A stretch of 64,000 nucleotides of DNA from Hippophae tibetana (GCA_037013495.1 CM072804.1:31908501-31972500); one strand, 5' to 3'; shown: positions 48,625 through 61,019, counted from the stretch's first letter. The notes: a model not told the origin generated them from the letters alone. Made by a program: numbers and translations.

Positions 48625-49350
48625 TGACCCTAGACTTCAACTAGTAATCGTATGGAATTTAGCACAGTTTGTTGCACTAAGCCTGCCTTGCAACACGAAT
48701 AAAATACTCTAAAATGACTATAAAGAAACTTAGAGATTTAGTGGATTCAAGAGAAAAACAAGAGAGTTTGTGAAGTATGCTTTGTATTTCTTTAAAGAAG
48801 TAATCTTACAACTTCCCACGGATCCCAAGGATTCCAAGGATGAATACAAATGAAGACCAATAGGTCTATTTATAGTGTGGTACCAAGCTTAAGATTATGC
48901 CATAAGTTTCCAGATCCTTCTATGTCTAGAATATACAATAGTATCTACATTGTTCTAGTTTTATCTACAACATGCCACAAGGTTCTAGGACCTTCTAGTC
49001 AAGTCTAGCCAATTCTAGAGTCTTCTAGGATTGTCTAGTTCCTTCATGCAAGTTCTAGGATGTTCTGGAAGCTTATAGAGACTTCTACATCCTTCATGAA
49101 CCATCTAGCATGTTCTATAATATTCCACTACTTGCTAACACCTTCTAGCACCTTCCAACACATTCTAGTGTACTATGGAAAATTCTAGAGTCTTCTAGGC
49201 TTGAGTTGAGTCCATCCAAATCTAGCTCACTCTAGACATCACTAGGCCACTCTAGAACTTTCCCATGTAGTAACTTGTAGAAAAATTTAGTTCCTTTAGG
49301 CAAGCACCATTTCTTTGGATTTTGAGGGACAATTTGAGTGAGACGTAACA
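48625..49350 (-). repeat. Chromovirus 5' LTR, rich in CTAGA motifs
   Basis: 726 bp; minus strand starts TGTTACGTCTCACTCAAATT and ends CTAGGGTCA. Matches 62180-62914. Packed with ttctaga/tctagaa-type words. A tctatttatagtgtgg phrase (plus strand, near 48868) marks the TATA region. Confidence 0.85.
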
Positions 49351-49565
49351 TTATGCTCACTTTTCTCTCTCTACATATGCTTTTCTCAGCATCGCACTAC
49401 CACTGAGGTATAACAACCTCACTAGATGCCAAAACCAATCCAATCATAAGCCACCAAGAGAAGAGAAATTTCATGTACTTTTCCATATAAGTTGTTCTAT
49501 GCAATGAGTCCTACCATAATGCCTACATAACAATATGTTTTTGTACATTATGTGCTTGTGTATGC

Positions 49566-49641
<76 letters not shown>

Positions 49642-50469
49642 CTATTGACAAGATGCACATGAGATTGAAGAGAATATGTATACAAAGAAAAGAACTAAAA
49701 TGATATAGGTTAAACATAAAAAGAAAGAGGGGTCCTATTGGTCTTTTAAATTTTGAAGTTATGAGTAAACTACATAAATTATCCATATATATGTTTATAT
49801 ATCCAACGTTATCATCTCTTAATTATTTTTTCTTATTATTTAGTAGTTAATTTTTTAATTTCACCCATTAGTATGCATGTTTTTTTCCTTAGAATTTAGT
49901 ACCTTTATTTTTTTAATTTTGGTTCCAATACCTTTTTTAATACAGTTTGATTCCTTCGTTATTTAAACATTGAAATGGCCCTTTATTTTTTAATTTTAGG
50001 ATTTTAGTACATTTTATTTTATTTTTTATAATTTGTTGTGTTAACTTTTTAATTTCCATAAGTTTTATTCTAAAATTTCATACCAACATAAAAGTATACT
50101 TTAGAAGTATATAAATGTAAGGAGCCAAAATATGAAAATAAAAAGTAAAGGGACCACATCACAAGAAAAAATAATAAAAGAACCAAAGTGTAATATATAT
50201 ATGAATTATTTGTATAATTCATCTTTATTTTAAGGATTTTTATATTAAAATGTCATTTTTTTTTTGTAAAATTGAAATGTAACTTGAAACTTTAAATACA
50301 GAAGATAAGAAAACAATATGATAGCATAATGGTCATTGGACCTTATGCATACCCTATGTGTGATTCACATTTATCACGGACAATATGGGTTAATAATTTG
50401 ATGTAAATTATTGGGTTCAGTACTAATTAACATACATTTTTTAATTTAAATGTGTATTTGGATACAATG
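49351..50469. other. Unassigned stretch with a long (TA)n tract
   Basis: No gene seen. Holds the microsatellite at 49568-49638 and T-rich runs at 49820-50060. Confidence 0.5.
49568..49638. repeat. (TA)n microsatellite, about 35 units
   Basis: Uninterrupted TA repeats over about 70 bases. Can extrude as a cruciform and is likely length-variable. Confidence 0.95.
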
Positions 50470-51510
50470 TCGCAGTGGCTCAAAATCCATGCATTGGCTC
50501 TCATGGGACTCTCTATGCAAATCAAAAGCATTGGGTATTTTAGGATTTCGCTCTCTAGAGGCATTTAATCAAAGAGTTGTTGGTGAAGCAGAGACTACTT
50601 GAAAATCCAACATCGATAGGTGCATGTGTGTTGAAGGCTAAATACTTTGCAAGGATTTTTAAAGGTCAGATCAACCAAAAATTGATCCTTTATTTGGGGA
50701 AGCAGCCTCTGGGATAGGGAACTATTGGATAAGGGATTGTGTTGGCAAATCGGAGATAACATATTTAATGATGGATGGGTTCCACTTCTGACGCTTTTTG
50801 AGGTGACTCCTCCAAGACAAATGGTTCATTATGTTACTGTAAATGAGCTGATCACTAATGATAGAAGGTGGGGTGAAAATTTAATTAGGACACTATTCGG
50901 CCTTTTGAGGCATAAGTTAATTGTAGCATTCGGTAACCCCGATGATGACATGTTAATTTGGAGCTATAAACAGAACGAAATATACACGTTGCGGAACTGG
51001 TACTGTGTTGCACAATCAGCACTGTACGCAACGTGAGCAGACAAGCAGCAATACTATGTCCAAGGTGTGGAAAGCTCTTATGGTGGCTACAGGTACCGAA
51101 TACAGTAAAATTCTTGTGAAGGCTAATCCACAATATTTTAGCGTGTACTACAAATCTTTTTAAATGAAAGGTGGCTTTCTTCTCTTCGTGTTTTAGATGC
51201 GGTAATAGTGAGGAAGTGTCATGCATGCACTTTGGTTGTGTCCTTATGCTAATGTGATTTGGAAGGTAACTATTTTTGGAAAATGCTATAAAGTGTGCTC
51301 AAGAGGATCAGCCACTGATCTAGTTTTTCATTTAACCCATGTATTACATGTTGATGATTTTGGTTTGTTAGATATTCTGTTATGGGGTTATGGTAATAAA
51401 TAAATAATATGTTGCATGGATAGTGAAATTGATAAATTCATACTATTAGCAATTGACTGTACAATATCTTAGTGAGGATCATGAAGTAAGAAAGTACAGA
51501 TTCTAGTGTG
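50470..51510 (+). mobile_element. LINE (L1-like non-LTR element) 3' fragment
   Basis: Plus strand. It first shows L-G-F-R-S-L-E-A-F-N-Q-R-V-V-G near 50545-50590, the start of the region after RT in plant L1 elements. From 50725 come W-Q-I-G-D-N-I-F-N-D-G-W-V-P, T-P-P-R-Q-M and V-N-E-L-I, then L-I-W-S-Y-K-Q-N-E-I-Y-T-L-R. A zinc-type region follows with H-A-L-W-L-C-P-Y-A-N-V-I-W near 51222-51260 and L-L-W-G-Y-G-N-K near 51380. The RT core is missing on the left (5' truncation is usual for LINEs), several frame changes and stops separate these blocks, and no poly-A tail is seen before the copia fragment begins near 51560. Confidence 0.8.
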
Positions 51511-51559
51511 ATGAGAGGCAACAGATTTTGAAGCAGGTTCTTGTAAATCTTTCTATAGA

Positions 51560-53345
51560 TGAATAGACACTGAAGTGTTGCAAAACTTTTAAGGTCCTTT
51601 CTCGACAACCTGAAAACCCCCATTAAAATGGTACTCCTACTCACAATATTCTTTACATAAAAACTGTTATGATAAAACTCAACATAAACTTTATTATCAA
51701 CATATAGTTTCCTAACATAAATAAGGTTCTTCTCTAGTTGAGATGCACACAAGGGTTGCTTTAAATTTATGCATATGTACCAGTAGATAAGTTTGTAGAA
51801 CCAAAGTGAGAGATAGGAATAGATGTACCATTACCTAACATGACTGCTAATGTAGTCATTAGCAAGCTGAAGTTGAGATAGATCAGAAGTGGTAATGCGT
51901 AGCACCTGTGTCCATGTGCCAGTGTATATCAGTTAACACTAAGTTAGCAAGTGGAGATAAGAATGCTTGAGATTACACATCTTGCATTTTATCAAGATGA
52001 TCTTGTGGAAAAGAGGTTAGTGCTTTAGTTGAATTGTTTGTTGTTGATTAATCTTGCACCTGTGACAGATGTGCCAGATTATCTTTGCCAGGATTAGCAG
52101 GTTGAGGCCTAGATGTGTTGAATCCTTATCCACTATTCTTAGATTCAAAATATCAAAAATAACATTGTGAAGAAGTGTGACCAAATTTCTTGTATATTTG
52201 GCACTGTATTTGTGAGAAATTAGTTGTTTTAGGTTTTGAATAAGTGTTGGATCCTGAGGAAGTATAGTTTGGTTGAGGAAAGGTTTTAGGAGATTGCTAT
52301 GAATTGCCTTTGAAAGACTATGATTGTGACTAAGTTCTTGTATAATTGGCTTGGATTAGTTGTAGATCTGGTAGATTCATTCTTTGAATATGATGTTCAT
52401 AAGTTTTCATTTTGGTAAATAGTTCATCTAAGCCAAGAACACATTTCTCGTTTGTTATGTGAGTAATAAGAGCTATAATTGATGTCCAGACCGCCAAGTA
52501 CGTACAATGCTTGTTCATAATTACTAAGGACCTTACCAGCAGTAAGAAGTAAATCAATTAGATCTTTACACTTGCTTACATACTGCTCTATAGTAAGTGA
52601 ATCTTTGCAAGGCTTTGTAACTACTATTGCAGTTCTATCAAGCATGATTGAGGATCATTATTGAAGGCATTGTGCAAAGCACTTCAGTACTAAGTAGGTG
52701 GATCTTTGTGAATCAGTACTTAAAGTGATGGAGGAGATAGAATAGTAAATCAAGTTTTTCACAACTAAATCTTGCCTACTCCATAGATGATAAACTGGAT
52801 TTTCTTCAAGAATTTTGCAATCTTAAGTTTAGCCAGAAGAGGTTGTTGTTTGAATAACTTTGTTGATGAACTTTACTAGTGGAGAAATAGTTTCATCAAT
52901 GAGATTTTCAAGATTATAAAGCGTGATAACATGTTTGAGTGCTCTTACTAAATAAGATGGTTAGTTTTATCAAGCTTCACAGCAAAGCTTGGATTAATAG
53001 GAAGCATTGAAAAATTCAGAAAGATCTAGAAGCATCTAAAGAAGATGATTATAGAGATGCTCTAATAATTGAAGAACTAGAAGCTATAAGATGCAAATCA
53101 TCTTTAGTGACAGATGGTTGCACAACAAAATTGGATCACAAATCCATTGAGATGGATCAACTTTGATACCATGATAAATGGATTGAATGAAAGGAGAGAA
53201 TGAGAGGAAGGAACATGATGAAGAAAACATATAAAATCATAGATTGATGTATAGATGCTATGAGGTATTTATACACTTGCTAGCACCACTTATCGTGGGT
53301 TGCAAGTGTGCTCTACAAGTTTTCGCTACAAGTGTGTTGATTGTG
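51560..53345 (-). mobile_element. Ty1/copia Ale-like head: LTR, primer site, gag, pre-integrase piece
   Basis: Minus strand. LTR from 53172 to about 53345, primer site TGGTATCAAAG (53161-53171), gag around 52330-52700 (S-L-T-I-E-Q-Y-V-S-K-C-K-D-L, then Y-V-L-G-G-L-D), a region with a knuckle-like area near 52100-52200, and a pre-integrase block (E-K-N-L-I-Y-V-R-K-L, D-N-K-V-Y-V-E-F) near 51640-51730. Integrase proper, RT and the far LTR are missing. Broken. The LTR end and primer site resemble those at 461-473. Confidence 0.75.
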
Positions 53346-53381
53346 TAACTCACATGTTTAGAAAACTTTTTAGTGAAAATG
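53346..53381. other. Mosaic filler junction
   Basis: 53346-53367 is identical to 54641-54662 (22 bases) and 53363-53381 is identical to 53454-53472 (19 bases). The filler joins the copia LTR to the start of the Athila LTR, as expected if break repair copied two nearby sequences. Confidence 0.8.
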
Positions 53382-54922
53382 CACTTTTTTTACTTAATAT
53401 TAACTCGTTTTATTCAATAAGTAGCATTTTTAGGGTTATAAATATAAAAATATAAACTTTTTAGTGAAAATGGGTGAAAAAATAATTTTTAGAATTTTTT
53501 GGGATTTTTTATGAATTTTAACATAGGACCAATCAAAAGCTACCACATGGATGATGTACGCACACATGGGAGATGACTGAGCAAGCCATGCGAACATCAC
53601 CCCAGTAAAGATACACAATCATAGATTTCCACGTGTGTAGTGTGATGCAATACCATGCCACGTGTTAGCACGGTGTTTATTCCAACTTCGTACTACTTGG
53701 TCAACGCATATTCCACAAGTCTTCACTTGATTCGTCCAACCATTACACCCATGTGCCATGCCATTCATAACCACGAATCACTTTGCACTACGTGTTAATG
53801 ACTCAACTTCTATTAACCGAGACTAGTCTCCCTTTCCACGCGTTGCTTCCTAATTCGTCTAGTGAATGTCATGTGCCACATGTCACTCTACTATTGGCTG
53901 GCACTTTAAATTTTTCTCTTTTTCATCTCAGCCTTTAATCTGAAGTTGATCTTATGGTTCAAATTCTACCTGAGCTATATTTAACCCCTAATCATCTCAT
54001 AAATTCTAATGAGCCATTGTTTACATAATATTTTGAATTTTTTGGGCTAAGAAATGAAAAAAATACCGAAAAAATTCAAAAGGAGAATTTTGGTGGAGAT
54101 TCAAGAGATTGATTGTATTTCTTCTTCTTCTTCTTCTTCTTCTTCTTCTTCTTCTTCTTCTCCTTTCTTTGTCAATTTTTAAGTCTTTCTTTATAAAAAA
54201 AATATGAGTTTTATGAACAAAATTATGTATAGTAAATTTATTAATCTAAGGGTTTTATGAACCTAATTTTCACCATGCGATGATCTAATATTTTATCCTA
54301 ATTATGATTTCCATTTAATTACATTATTTAATATGATTTTTATCCTATTAATTATTTTCCTAACAATTGATCTATTAAGCCAATTAAATAATTTTGAGAG
54401 AATTATTGAATTGTTTGTCTTGATTAAATAACATGCATAGCTTCTTGACAAAGATGTATACTTCTTATGTGTGTGATCCATAATTGATTAACTTAATGAG
54501 TAGTATACAATTTAATTGACATGAGAGTGTGATTAGATTAATTGATATATGATGTGTAGTTTACTTGAGAGATGAATACATACTAGATTAGATTTAAATG
54601 ATCATGTCATTGATTGATAATTATATTGGGAAAATTTTAGTAACTCACATGTTTAGAAAACTGAGGAATTAAGTATTCCTAGATATTTTCTCATATATAT
54701 CTTCTTAGTTACCAAATATTATTTAATTAATTATTGTTATTTATTTTTAGTTCTTTTAATTTTGGTTTCTTAAAATATAAAAACACAAAAAAATGGATTT
54801 TTTTTTCAAAATTAGTTTCTAATATCACAATCTCCTTTGGAACGATATTTTTTTATCATTATAAATCTTGTTGTGATAGGTATACTTTCATATTTATTGC
54901 ACACAATTCGTGTATCCGATCA
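53382..54922 (+). repeat. Athila 5' LTR (pairs with 44883-46132)
   Basis: Matches the reverse complement of 44883-46132, but its first few dozen bases are replaced by the filler junction. Ends TGTATCCGATCA. Carries a (CTT)n tract at 54121-54161 that its partner lacks. Confidence 0.82.
54121..54161. repeat. (CTT)n microsatellite, about 13 units
   Basis: Uninterrupted CTT repeats inside the Athila LTR; absent at the corresponding place in the partner LTR near 45530. Confidence 0.95.
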
Positions 54923-54928
54923 AGTCTT

Positions 54929-54945
54929 TGGCGCCTTTACCAGGT
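54929..54945 (+). other. Primer binding site of the plus-strand Athila (aspartate tRNA type)
   Basis: TGGCGCCTTTACCAGG, close to TGGCGCCGTTGCCGGGGA. Six bases after the LTR, the same gap as in the two nested Athilas. Confidence 0.85.
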
Positions 54946-55861
54946 TAATTATTTGATTTTATTTGATTTTAATTAGTTATTTTCCTTTATTTTATTTTAG
55001 TTATTTTTCTTTATTTATTTATTTGTCATAATTTTAATTTAGTTTTAATTTATACATCTCTTTTAGTGCTACGCAGAGTTCGTAAGAGAGAAATTTTTCC
55101 TTAAAATCTTGAAATTGAGCGTACTATAAGATTAATAAGAAAACAACAAGTTGTTACCACTACTACAAAAATGGTCATTTAAGTTGAGATTTAAAGTCAA
55201 GTTTTATTGCAAACCAACTTATTATGAATTTAAAGTTTGTTTGTTGAAAAACCGACTTAAAACATGTAGATTGTAGCACCGGTTGATAGCTAGGACCGAT
55301 GCTACATCCTACGTGTAGCGTTAGTTCTACACATCAACTGATACTACATACGTGGATATTTTCTTTTTCTCTTATTTCTTCCCCAATATTAGACAGAAAT
55401 TATTCCAACACTACATAAATCTCAAAAACCCAAAACCTTTGCCACTCCTACTCCACTCTTTCTCATTTTCTGGCCACCTATGACCACCAATTTTAGTGCC
55501 GCTTAGTGGGTTTTCTTCCTTTCTAATTTATCTTTTAGATCCTCTATTGTTTTGAGCGAAATACTCAAATTTTTTATACCCATTTTCTCACTTATAAAAC
55601 ACCATATTTTCTTCATTTCTTTCATTTTGTCACTTCATTTACTCTTTTAATTATTTCTATTAATCTTACACACTTATTATTCATATTTATTCATATTTAT
55701 TTATTTTTATATATTATGTGTTATTATTTATGTGTATAAATTTTTGTATTATGTAGGTTTTGTATTAGATGTATGTTATTATTTTTATTATGTAGGTTTT
55801 GTATTAATTTTTCGTAATGAAATAAATTTATATATTTATGACTGTGATTTAAGTTTGGGCA

Positions 55862-56890
55862 GCTTGTTTGATATATGTTTATGTGTTCATGTATTTAGGG
55901 GAATGAATTGTTATATGGACCTATTTTTTGCCCAAACTTCATTTCATCTCTCTTGCCTAATTCCCTTGTATGACAACATCATGGTAGTCACTGGCCATCC
56001 AAGTACAGGAAAACCACCAAGAATCATCATTCCTGTGTAATATCATGAATTCAAAAAAAAAGAAATTATAAATGTTAAAGTATTAGTAAAAGAGATTACC
56101 ACATCGACACTGGAGTGATATAATAATAACCTTATCCCTTCGAAATCATATTAGCACTGTATTAATATTTTGTCTATAAATATGAAGTTATCTGGAATTA
56201 AGCCAATATTTTTAATGCTATAATGAGCTCTAAATATGAAGTCAAGTGTAAATATAATTTGTTACTTGAGTTGGTTTGGCAAAAAATAGTTGTTCCATAA
56301 GTTTATGGGCACCAAAACTCAACTAACCCAAGTAACAAATCAGAGTTACACTTGACTTCATATTTAGAGCTCATTATAGCATTAAAAATACTAGGTTGAT
56401 TCTAGATAGCTTCATATTTATAGGTAAAAGATTAATACAATGCTAATATGATTTTAAAGGGATAAGGTTAATATTATATCACTCCGGTGTCGATGTGGTA
56501 ATCTTTTTTACTAATCTTTTAACATATATAAGTTATATTTTTGTGAATTCATGATATTACATTCTTATTTTGAATTTAATTACATATAATTATTTGGTTG
56601 GAACAATTAGGGATATGATATTCAAATTTTTGATGATTTACGAGAAGAATGGACAGAACACTTTGTTCAAATTATAACATAAGGAGAAGAATCTGATGAT
56701 CTTGACTAACATAGGAAAACACCATTGTAATTTTTATAATGCTTTAATTTCTCCATTCTTGTGTCTCAGAAGTTTGGATTGCTTGTTTGATGGATGTTTA
56801 TGTGCTCATGTATTTAGGGGAATGAATTGTTAGGACCAGCTATTTTTTTTCCCAAACTCTATCTCATCTTTCTTGCCTAGTTTCTTGTTC
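55862..56890. repeat. Direct repeat pair of about 110 bp inside the CACTA-like element
   Basis: 55862-55971 and 56781-56890 share gcttgtttgat, atgtttatgtg, tcatgtatttagggg and aatgaattgtta, with moderate divergence. They flank the 524-bp palindrome. Confidence 0.75.
56037..56560. repeat. 524-bp palindrome (foldback/MITE-like)
   Basis: Arms of about 250 bp run from gtaatatcatgaattca at 56037 to its complement ending at 56560, with centre near 56298. Matching phrases include gattaccacatcgacac near 56093 and its complement near 56490, and gaagtcaagtgtaa near 56240 and its complement near 56346. No coding content. Confidence 0.85.
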
Positions 56891-57335
56891 ACTATGCTGG
56901 TGGTGATTCTTGGCAAACCAAATTTCCTCTCCTTGAAATAAAGTGTCAATATCATAAAATCCATGACAAAAGAGATGACATCATTTTATTTGTGATTTAA
57001 GTTAAATATATATGTTTTTATATAAATTATTTTTTTGTAATAAATTTAATTCTCAAGTAATTAATTAATTTTTTTAATTATTTTTTATTATTTAAACTAT
57101 TTGTTAAACAAATTTTGGTTTTTTCTGCTATTATCTAATCGAATATAGGTTTTGAGTATAATAGAAAATGAGTAAATTTTGTAAAAAAAAAAATTAAAAT
57201 TTAAAGTCGATTTAACGCATGAACCGACTTTAAATGTAAATTCGGTTCACGCATTGAATCGACTTTACATTTTTAAGTCATCGCATTTAAAGTCGGTTCA
57301 CCGAACTAACTTTAAAGGTCGTTTTTAGCGTAAAA

Positions 57336-58660
57336 ATGGCTAATACATTAGAAATAAACAATAATGAGCTAAATTTGATTAACTAGATTCCTCTAATGGA
57401 TGATAGAGATAGAGCTATGATTGGATATGCAATACCTACATTTGAAAGGCTAAATCCAAGTATTTTAAAGCCAAACATTCAAGTCAATCAATTTGAACTA
57501 ATTCCAATGATGTTTCAAATGCTACAAATAGTTGGACAATTTAGCAAATTACCAATAGAGGATCCTCGTTACATCTCAGATTGTTTATTGAAGTTGGAGA
57601 TTGATTTAAATTTAGCGGTGTGATTAAGGAGGCATTTAGGCTTAGATTATTCTCTTACTCTTTGCAAGATACTGTTCGAGCTTGGCTAAACCTTTTGCTA
57701 CATAATTATATTACAACTTAGAATGATTTGGTGGAGAAATTCTTGATGAAATACTTCCCACCAACAAAGAATGGCAAGCTTAGGAATGACATTACCTCCT
57801 ACCAATAGTATGAAGGAAAATCTTTATAATAAGCATGAGAAAGATTCAAGGAATTTTTAAGGAAGTGTTCTCATCATGGAATTCATCATTGGATCCAAAT
57901 GGAAACTTTCTACAATGGTCTTAATGCTAAAAAAACCATTATTTATGCATCCACTAATAGAGCTTTGCTAGCCAAATCTTACAATCAAGCTTATAAGTTA
58001 CTTGAGAAAATGGCTAATAAAAATTATCAATGGCCAATTGACAGAATGATAGCCATAAGAAGAGTAGGCTTAGTGCATAAGGTAAATGATATCACAACAC
58101 TTACAACTCAAGTGTCATCTTTGGTGAATCTTTTGAGGGGTGTCCTATGTGTTTTGTGGGGGAGCTCATTTGTTTGATATTTATCCAAATAATCATGTAT
58201 CATTATTCTATATGATTAATATGAATCGAAAAAATAATCCATACTTGAACACATATAATGCAAGATGGAGACAACATCCAAATTTTCTTGGAGTAATAAC
58301 AATAATGAAAGTGGTAATCAATTCAACCGTCAATCAATTCAACCGTCAATCATTTCCACCACCTAGTTTCCAACAACCACAAATATCACAAGCCAAATAA
58401 AAGAAGCCACAAATAGAGGACAATACAAATGCTTTAACAAGGATGATGAAAACTTCACCTAATGAGTAAATACAAAAGTGTCCACTAAAGAAGCTTTAAT
58501 TGAAAATTTAGAGATTCAAATGGGGTAAATTGCCCAAGCCATAAGTCAAAGGGGTCATAGTAACCTTCCAAGTGACACAATTGTAAACCCAAGAAGAGAA
58601 GGTAAGGAGCATTTCTACTCCATAGCCTTGAGGAGTGGTAAACTCTAGAGGAGGATCATG
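57336..58660 (+). pseudogene. Athila gag remnant
   Basis: Starts at ATG 57336. Shows G-Y-A-I-P-T and the Q-V-N-Q-F-E-L-I-P-M-M block (57420-57530), P-I-E-D-P near 57555, a E-K-F-L-M-K-Y-F-P-P-T-K block near 57730-57770, M-E-T-F-Y-N-G-L-N near 57899, and N-Y-Q-W-P near 58022. A glutamine-rich tail with a knuckle-like area (about 58140-58200) and a S-L-R-S-G-K mark near 58630 follow. Fossil with many breaks. Confidence 0.78.
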
Positions 58661-59159
58661 TGACTAAAAAGGATACGGATGGAGGAACTGAAAACTAACA
58701 AAGATGAGGAAGATAATGAGACTAATAAGTATGAGAAAGACTTAATGGTTAAAGAGAGCTAGAAATTAGTGGATTCAAAGAGTAATGAAAAATAAATAAT
58801 TCAGCTAAAGTAAAACAACCTCTACAAACCCACTATTCCTTTCCTTCTAAGACTTCAGAAGCAAAAGTCAGTTACATAGTTTTCAAAATTTCTGGAAGTC
58901 TTCAAGAAGTTGTATATAAACATATCATTTACAGATGCATTTGAATAGATGCCTTCGTATGCCAAATTTCTAAAGGACATCTTGTTCAAAGAAAAAAAGG
59001 CTCTAAGACGATGAAATAATAACCTTAACAGTAGGTTGTAGTGCCATCCTTGCTTGAAAACTATCCCAAAAACTGAAAGATTTGGGTGGCTTTGACATTC
59101 CTTACATAATTGGGACCAACCATTTTGATAAGGCATTGTATGACTAGAGTTCCAGCATT

Positions 59160-60060
59160 AACCTTATGCCATTTTTATATTTTTAAGAGATTGGGGATTG
59201 ACAAAGCCAAATATAATTCAGTAACATTAAAATTCTAAATAGATCAATTAAGAGACCTCGGGGTGTGGTAGAAGATGTGCTAGTAAAAGTAGACAAGTTC
59301 ATCTTTCCAATGGATTTCATTATACTAGACTTGGAAGGGGACCATAACATTCCTATCATACTTATTTGTCTATTCTTAGCAACTGGAAGAGCACTCATTG
59401 ATGTTAAAAAAGGTGAACTTACAATGAGAGTGCAAGATGAACAAGTAAAGTTTAAAAGAATGTCAAAGCATCTAAATCTCCTAATATTGATAATGCTAAT
59501 GAATGCTTAAGGATAAATATTAATGATTATGGGGACAACTTAAAAGAATATATTAAGTAGCCTACACTTAAGACTTCAACATATGATGCTATGAATAAGG
59601 ACATAAACTCACCAGAAAATAATTCAACCTGTTTTAACTTTGAAAGTATGGATCAAAGGTTGATATTATGAACTGTGTGAACTTTTTAGATAACATGCCT
59701 CTCGTGTGTGTTTCAAATGTATTTATGGACAATTTTGTGATAGAAGCTAAGGTCAAACCATATATTGAAGGGCTACCAAGGTTAGACCTCACACTTTTTT
59801 CCTATCATCCCCAATCAAGTGGACAAGCAAAAGATTCCAATAGAGAGGTTAAAAAGATGTTGGAAATACATAAATTGGATAAGTTACAATGGAATGCTTA
59901 TAAGAATTCCAAAAGGTACAAAAATAAAACAAAAATATGGCATGATAGGAGAATTGAGCACCATATTTCTAAACTCAAACATAAAGTATTATTGAACAAA
60001 TCAAGACTCAAACTATTTCTGGGAAAACTCAAAAGTAAATGAACATAGATGGATGTACCT
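59160..60060 (+). pseudogene. Athila protease and integrase pieces
   Basis: Protease end at about 59240-59430 (G-V-V-E-D-V-L-V-K-V-D-K-F-I-F-P near 59260, then I-I-L-D-L). Integrase pieces at about 59750-60040: F-S-Y-H-P-Q-S-S-G-Q-A, N-R-E-V-K-K, and K-S-R-L-K-L-F-L-G-K-L-K-S-K, the usual end. RT and RNase H are not recognised between them. Fossil with many breaks. Confidence 0.7.
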
Positions 60061-61015
60061 TAAGACTTGATATGGCCGTTTAGTCAAGGACATTAAAAGT
60101 GATGTTGATTGGGAGGCAAGCCAATGTTATTTTACTTATATTTTCATTATTTTTGTAGGTAAATTAAGGTAGAAAGAAATGACGCAACAAGATTGAGCAT
60201 TTCAATGATAGATGGGTGTGCCATGACTAAGGGAGTTTTCTTTCCTTTTATCTTTTTCATATTTACATGTGCACATATGGGTAGAAATTGATAAATATAT
60301 TGAAACTAAATACATGAATGCTTGATATGAAACATATGAACTCAATGATAAAAATTAGGTGTTGTGACTAGGATAAGGAATGTAATATCCTCCTAAAGAT
60401 ACTTACATTAATCATGTGATATACTTGTTAGTTTTGACTAAATTGATTCAAATTTTAATGCACATGTTCTTGATTGATTTTGGTGTTCTTGAGAAAACAT
60501 TTATAATGAGTTAGGCCTTATTTTGATCAATTTAGTCTTTAAAGCTAACCATTGTTAATATTCGTAGTCACCCACTTGAGCCCAACAAAGAGCTTTTCAT
60601 GTCTTTAAGCCACATTTTATGTCTAACCAATAATCATTACATTTAGCCTTGAACCTTTATCTTGTATGAAAAGAAAAGAAAATGCAATCATGTGTTATGC
60701 TATAGAGTAAGGTGAAATGTAATACACCCTATAAAAGAAAAAAAAGAAATAATCACAACACAATTATCTCTCTAAAGAAAAAGAAAATAAAATTGAGAAT
60801 AATTTTGGGGGTTTTATGAAGTTACAAAAAATGTGGAATGAAAGAATATGAAAAGAATGATAAGAGATGGCACATTAAAATATCAAGTTAAAGCTCAATT
60901 GTAGTTAAAACGTGCATGATGAATAAAAATAAAACTAAGGTATGCAAAGAGCCTAAATGTCTTCGTTTATACCCTCACCTAAGCCTTACATTACAAGCAT
61001 GTAAAGTCCTTATTG
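60061..61015 (+). other. Athila non-coding tail up to the chromovirus junction
   Basis: Holds ttgggaggcaagcca near 60108, the family-typical stretch after integrase, and AAAAATTAGGTGTTGTG near 60349. No gene. Confidence 0.55.
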
Positions 61016-61019
61016 ATAT

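Larger units (their letters stand above)
46395..49350 (-). mobile_element. Galadriel-type chromovirus head: 5' LTR, gag, protease, pol pieces
   Basis: Minus strand. 5' LTR 48625-49350, primer site TGGTATCAGAGC (48606-48617), gag about 47520-48300, protease about 47130-47375, the start of RT near 46780-46860, and the integrase zinc-finger start near 46400-46470 (K-E-C-H-D-S-I-W-V-G-H-P-G). The 3' half is absent here; a matching 3' half of the same lineage lies on the plus strand at 61030-62914. Broken in many places. Confidence 0.8.
55158..57330. mobile_element. Non-autonomous CACTA-like DNA transposon in the Athila leader
   Basis: The left end is CACTACTACAAAAATGGTC. The right end, reversed, is CGCTAAAAACGACC, a diverged partner. 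Subterminal repeats of the aaagtcggtt / aaccgactt type crowd both ends (55170-55260 and 57205-57320), as in CACTA elements. The 3-bp flanks are TAC and TAA, close to the 3-bp target duplication of this superfamily. The gag ATG follows six bases after the right end. No transposase domain is recognisable; the only possible coding trace is near 56610-56710 (D-I-Q-I-F-D-D-L-R-E-E-W-T-E-H-F). It holds a 524-bp palindrome and a split direct repeat. A Mutator-like or other TIR element is possible, but the ends favour CACTA. Confidence 0.65.
53382..61015 (+). mobile_element. Athila head: 5' LTR, primer site, leader, gag, protease and integrase pieces
   Basis: Plus strand. 5' LTR 53382-54922, primer site 54929-54945, a leader hosting a CACTA-like transposon (55158-57330), gag about 57336-58660, protease about 59240-59510, integrase pieces about 59750-60060, and a non-coding tail to about 61015, where chromovirus sequence takes over. 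The 3' LTR is not on this strand here; a matching tail lies at 44883-46394 on the other strand. Broken in many places. Confidence 0.78.

Noticed and set aside
49568-49786. Minus-strand frame ending in a Tyr-Ile repeat
   Set aside because: It is a translation of the (TA)n tract.
55732-56040. 102-residue frame with a G-H-P-S-T-G-K stretch resembling a P-loop
   Set aside because: Single short motif, inside the CACTA-like element, partly in a repeated segment; no further kinase or ATPase motifs.
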